Positions 63,956-64,000 of a stretch of DNA of 64,000 bases are shown piece by piece. The notes under the pieces are model-generated. The model saw nothing but the letters and a program-made list of their open reading frames with translations, did not search any database and was not told the DNA's origin. Source of the stretch: Cyclina sinensis (Eukaryota > Mollusca > Bivalvia > Venerida > Veneridae); assembly GCA_012932295.1 (NCBI GenBank), contig JAAONU010000006.1:28298882-28362881 (forward strand), written 5' to 3'. How positions within the stretch are numbered: the first letter of the stretch is position 1; each line of letters begins with the position of its first letter. The position numbers and the translations under genes are program-made.

Positions 63956-64000
63956 CTAAAATTGGAAATTTCAAAAATTCAGATAGCTTTAAGAATATGT

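Overview
The window looks like nuclear DNA of a metazoan, most probably a bivalve mollusc. The genes have short exons in large introns, splice sites are GT/AG, the DNA is AT-rich, and much of the sequence is minisatellite, foldback element, MITE, tRNA-derived SINE and families of interspersed repeat that I associate with bivalve genomes. The bivalve assignment is inference; I could not run a database search.

Four protein genes are supported. (1) ASRGL1-type isoaspartyl peptidase/L-asparaginase, + strand, five 3' exons between 8100 and 17919; its 5' exons lie beyond the left edge, so the leading 45-bp minisatellite is probably intronic. (2) A monocarboxylate-transporter-like (SLC16/MFS) gene, - strand, seven coding exons from 31556 to 21905, coding region complete at 592 aa. 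(3) RABGGTB, geranylgeranyl transferase type-2 subunit beta, - strand, 57005 to 42305; eight exons plus an apparent first coding exon holding only the ATG give 330 aa, with the zinc ligands at exactly the mammalian positions. (4) The 3' end of a flavin amine oxidase (L-amino-acid-oxidase-like), - strand, 63955 to 61049, running off the right edge. Genes 1 and 2 are convergent; genes 2, 3 and 4 share a strand. They are unrelated housekeeping or metabolic genes with no sign of working together.

The rest is mostly repeats. Layout: 45-bp minisatellite (1-4390); palindromic AT-rich foldback (5200-6069); an interspersed repeat carrying a MITE (6076-7236); a TIR element (8331-8997); a 53-bp minisatellite (9010-11500); a hAT-like MITE, a LINE ORF1 relic and a SINE (13038-14804); a TTAA-flanked MITE swollen by three separate tandem expansions (15227-16702); then small foldbacks and repeats within and around the transporter gene (24557-34946), including a 38-bp array upstream of it (32225-34330). 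Interspersed repeats nested in each other (39274-40440) and a 36-39-bp array (40586-41400) precede RABGGTB. Inside the RABGGTB introns are a 3.57-kb foldback transposon with 8-bp target duplication (47659-51231) and a 4.24-kb long-TIR element with 9-bp target duplication (52263-56500) that carries a SINE and an SGNH-like open frame.

I see no CRISPR array, operon, rRNA gene or intact functional tRNA gene. The most interesting material is the mechanism-revealing repeat structure: filled and empty sites within the window, minisatellites born from a transposon end, and long-TIR elements with clean target duplications.
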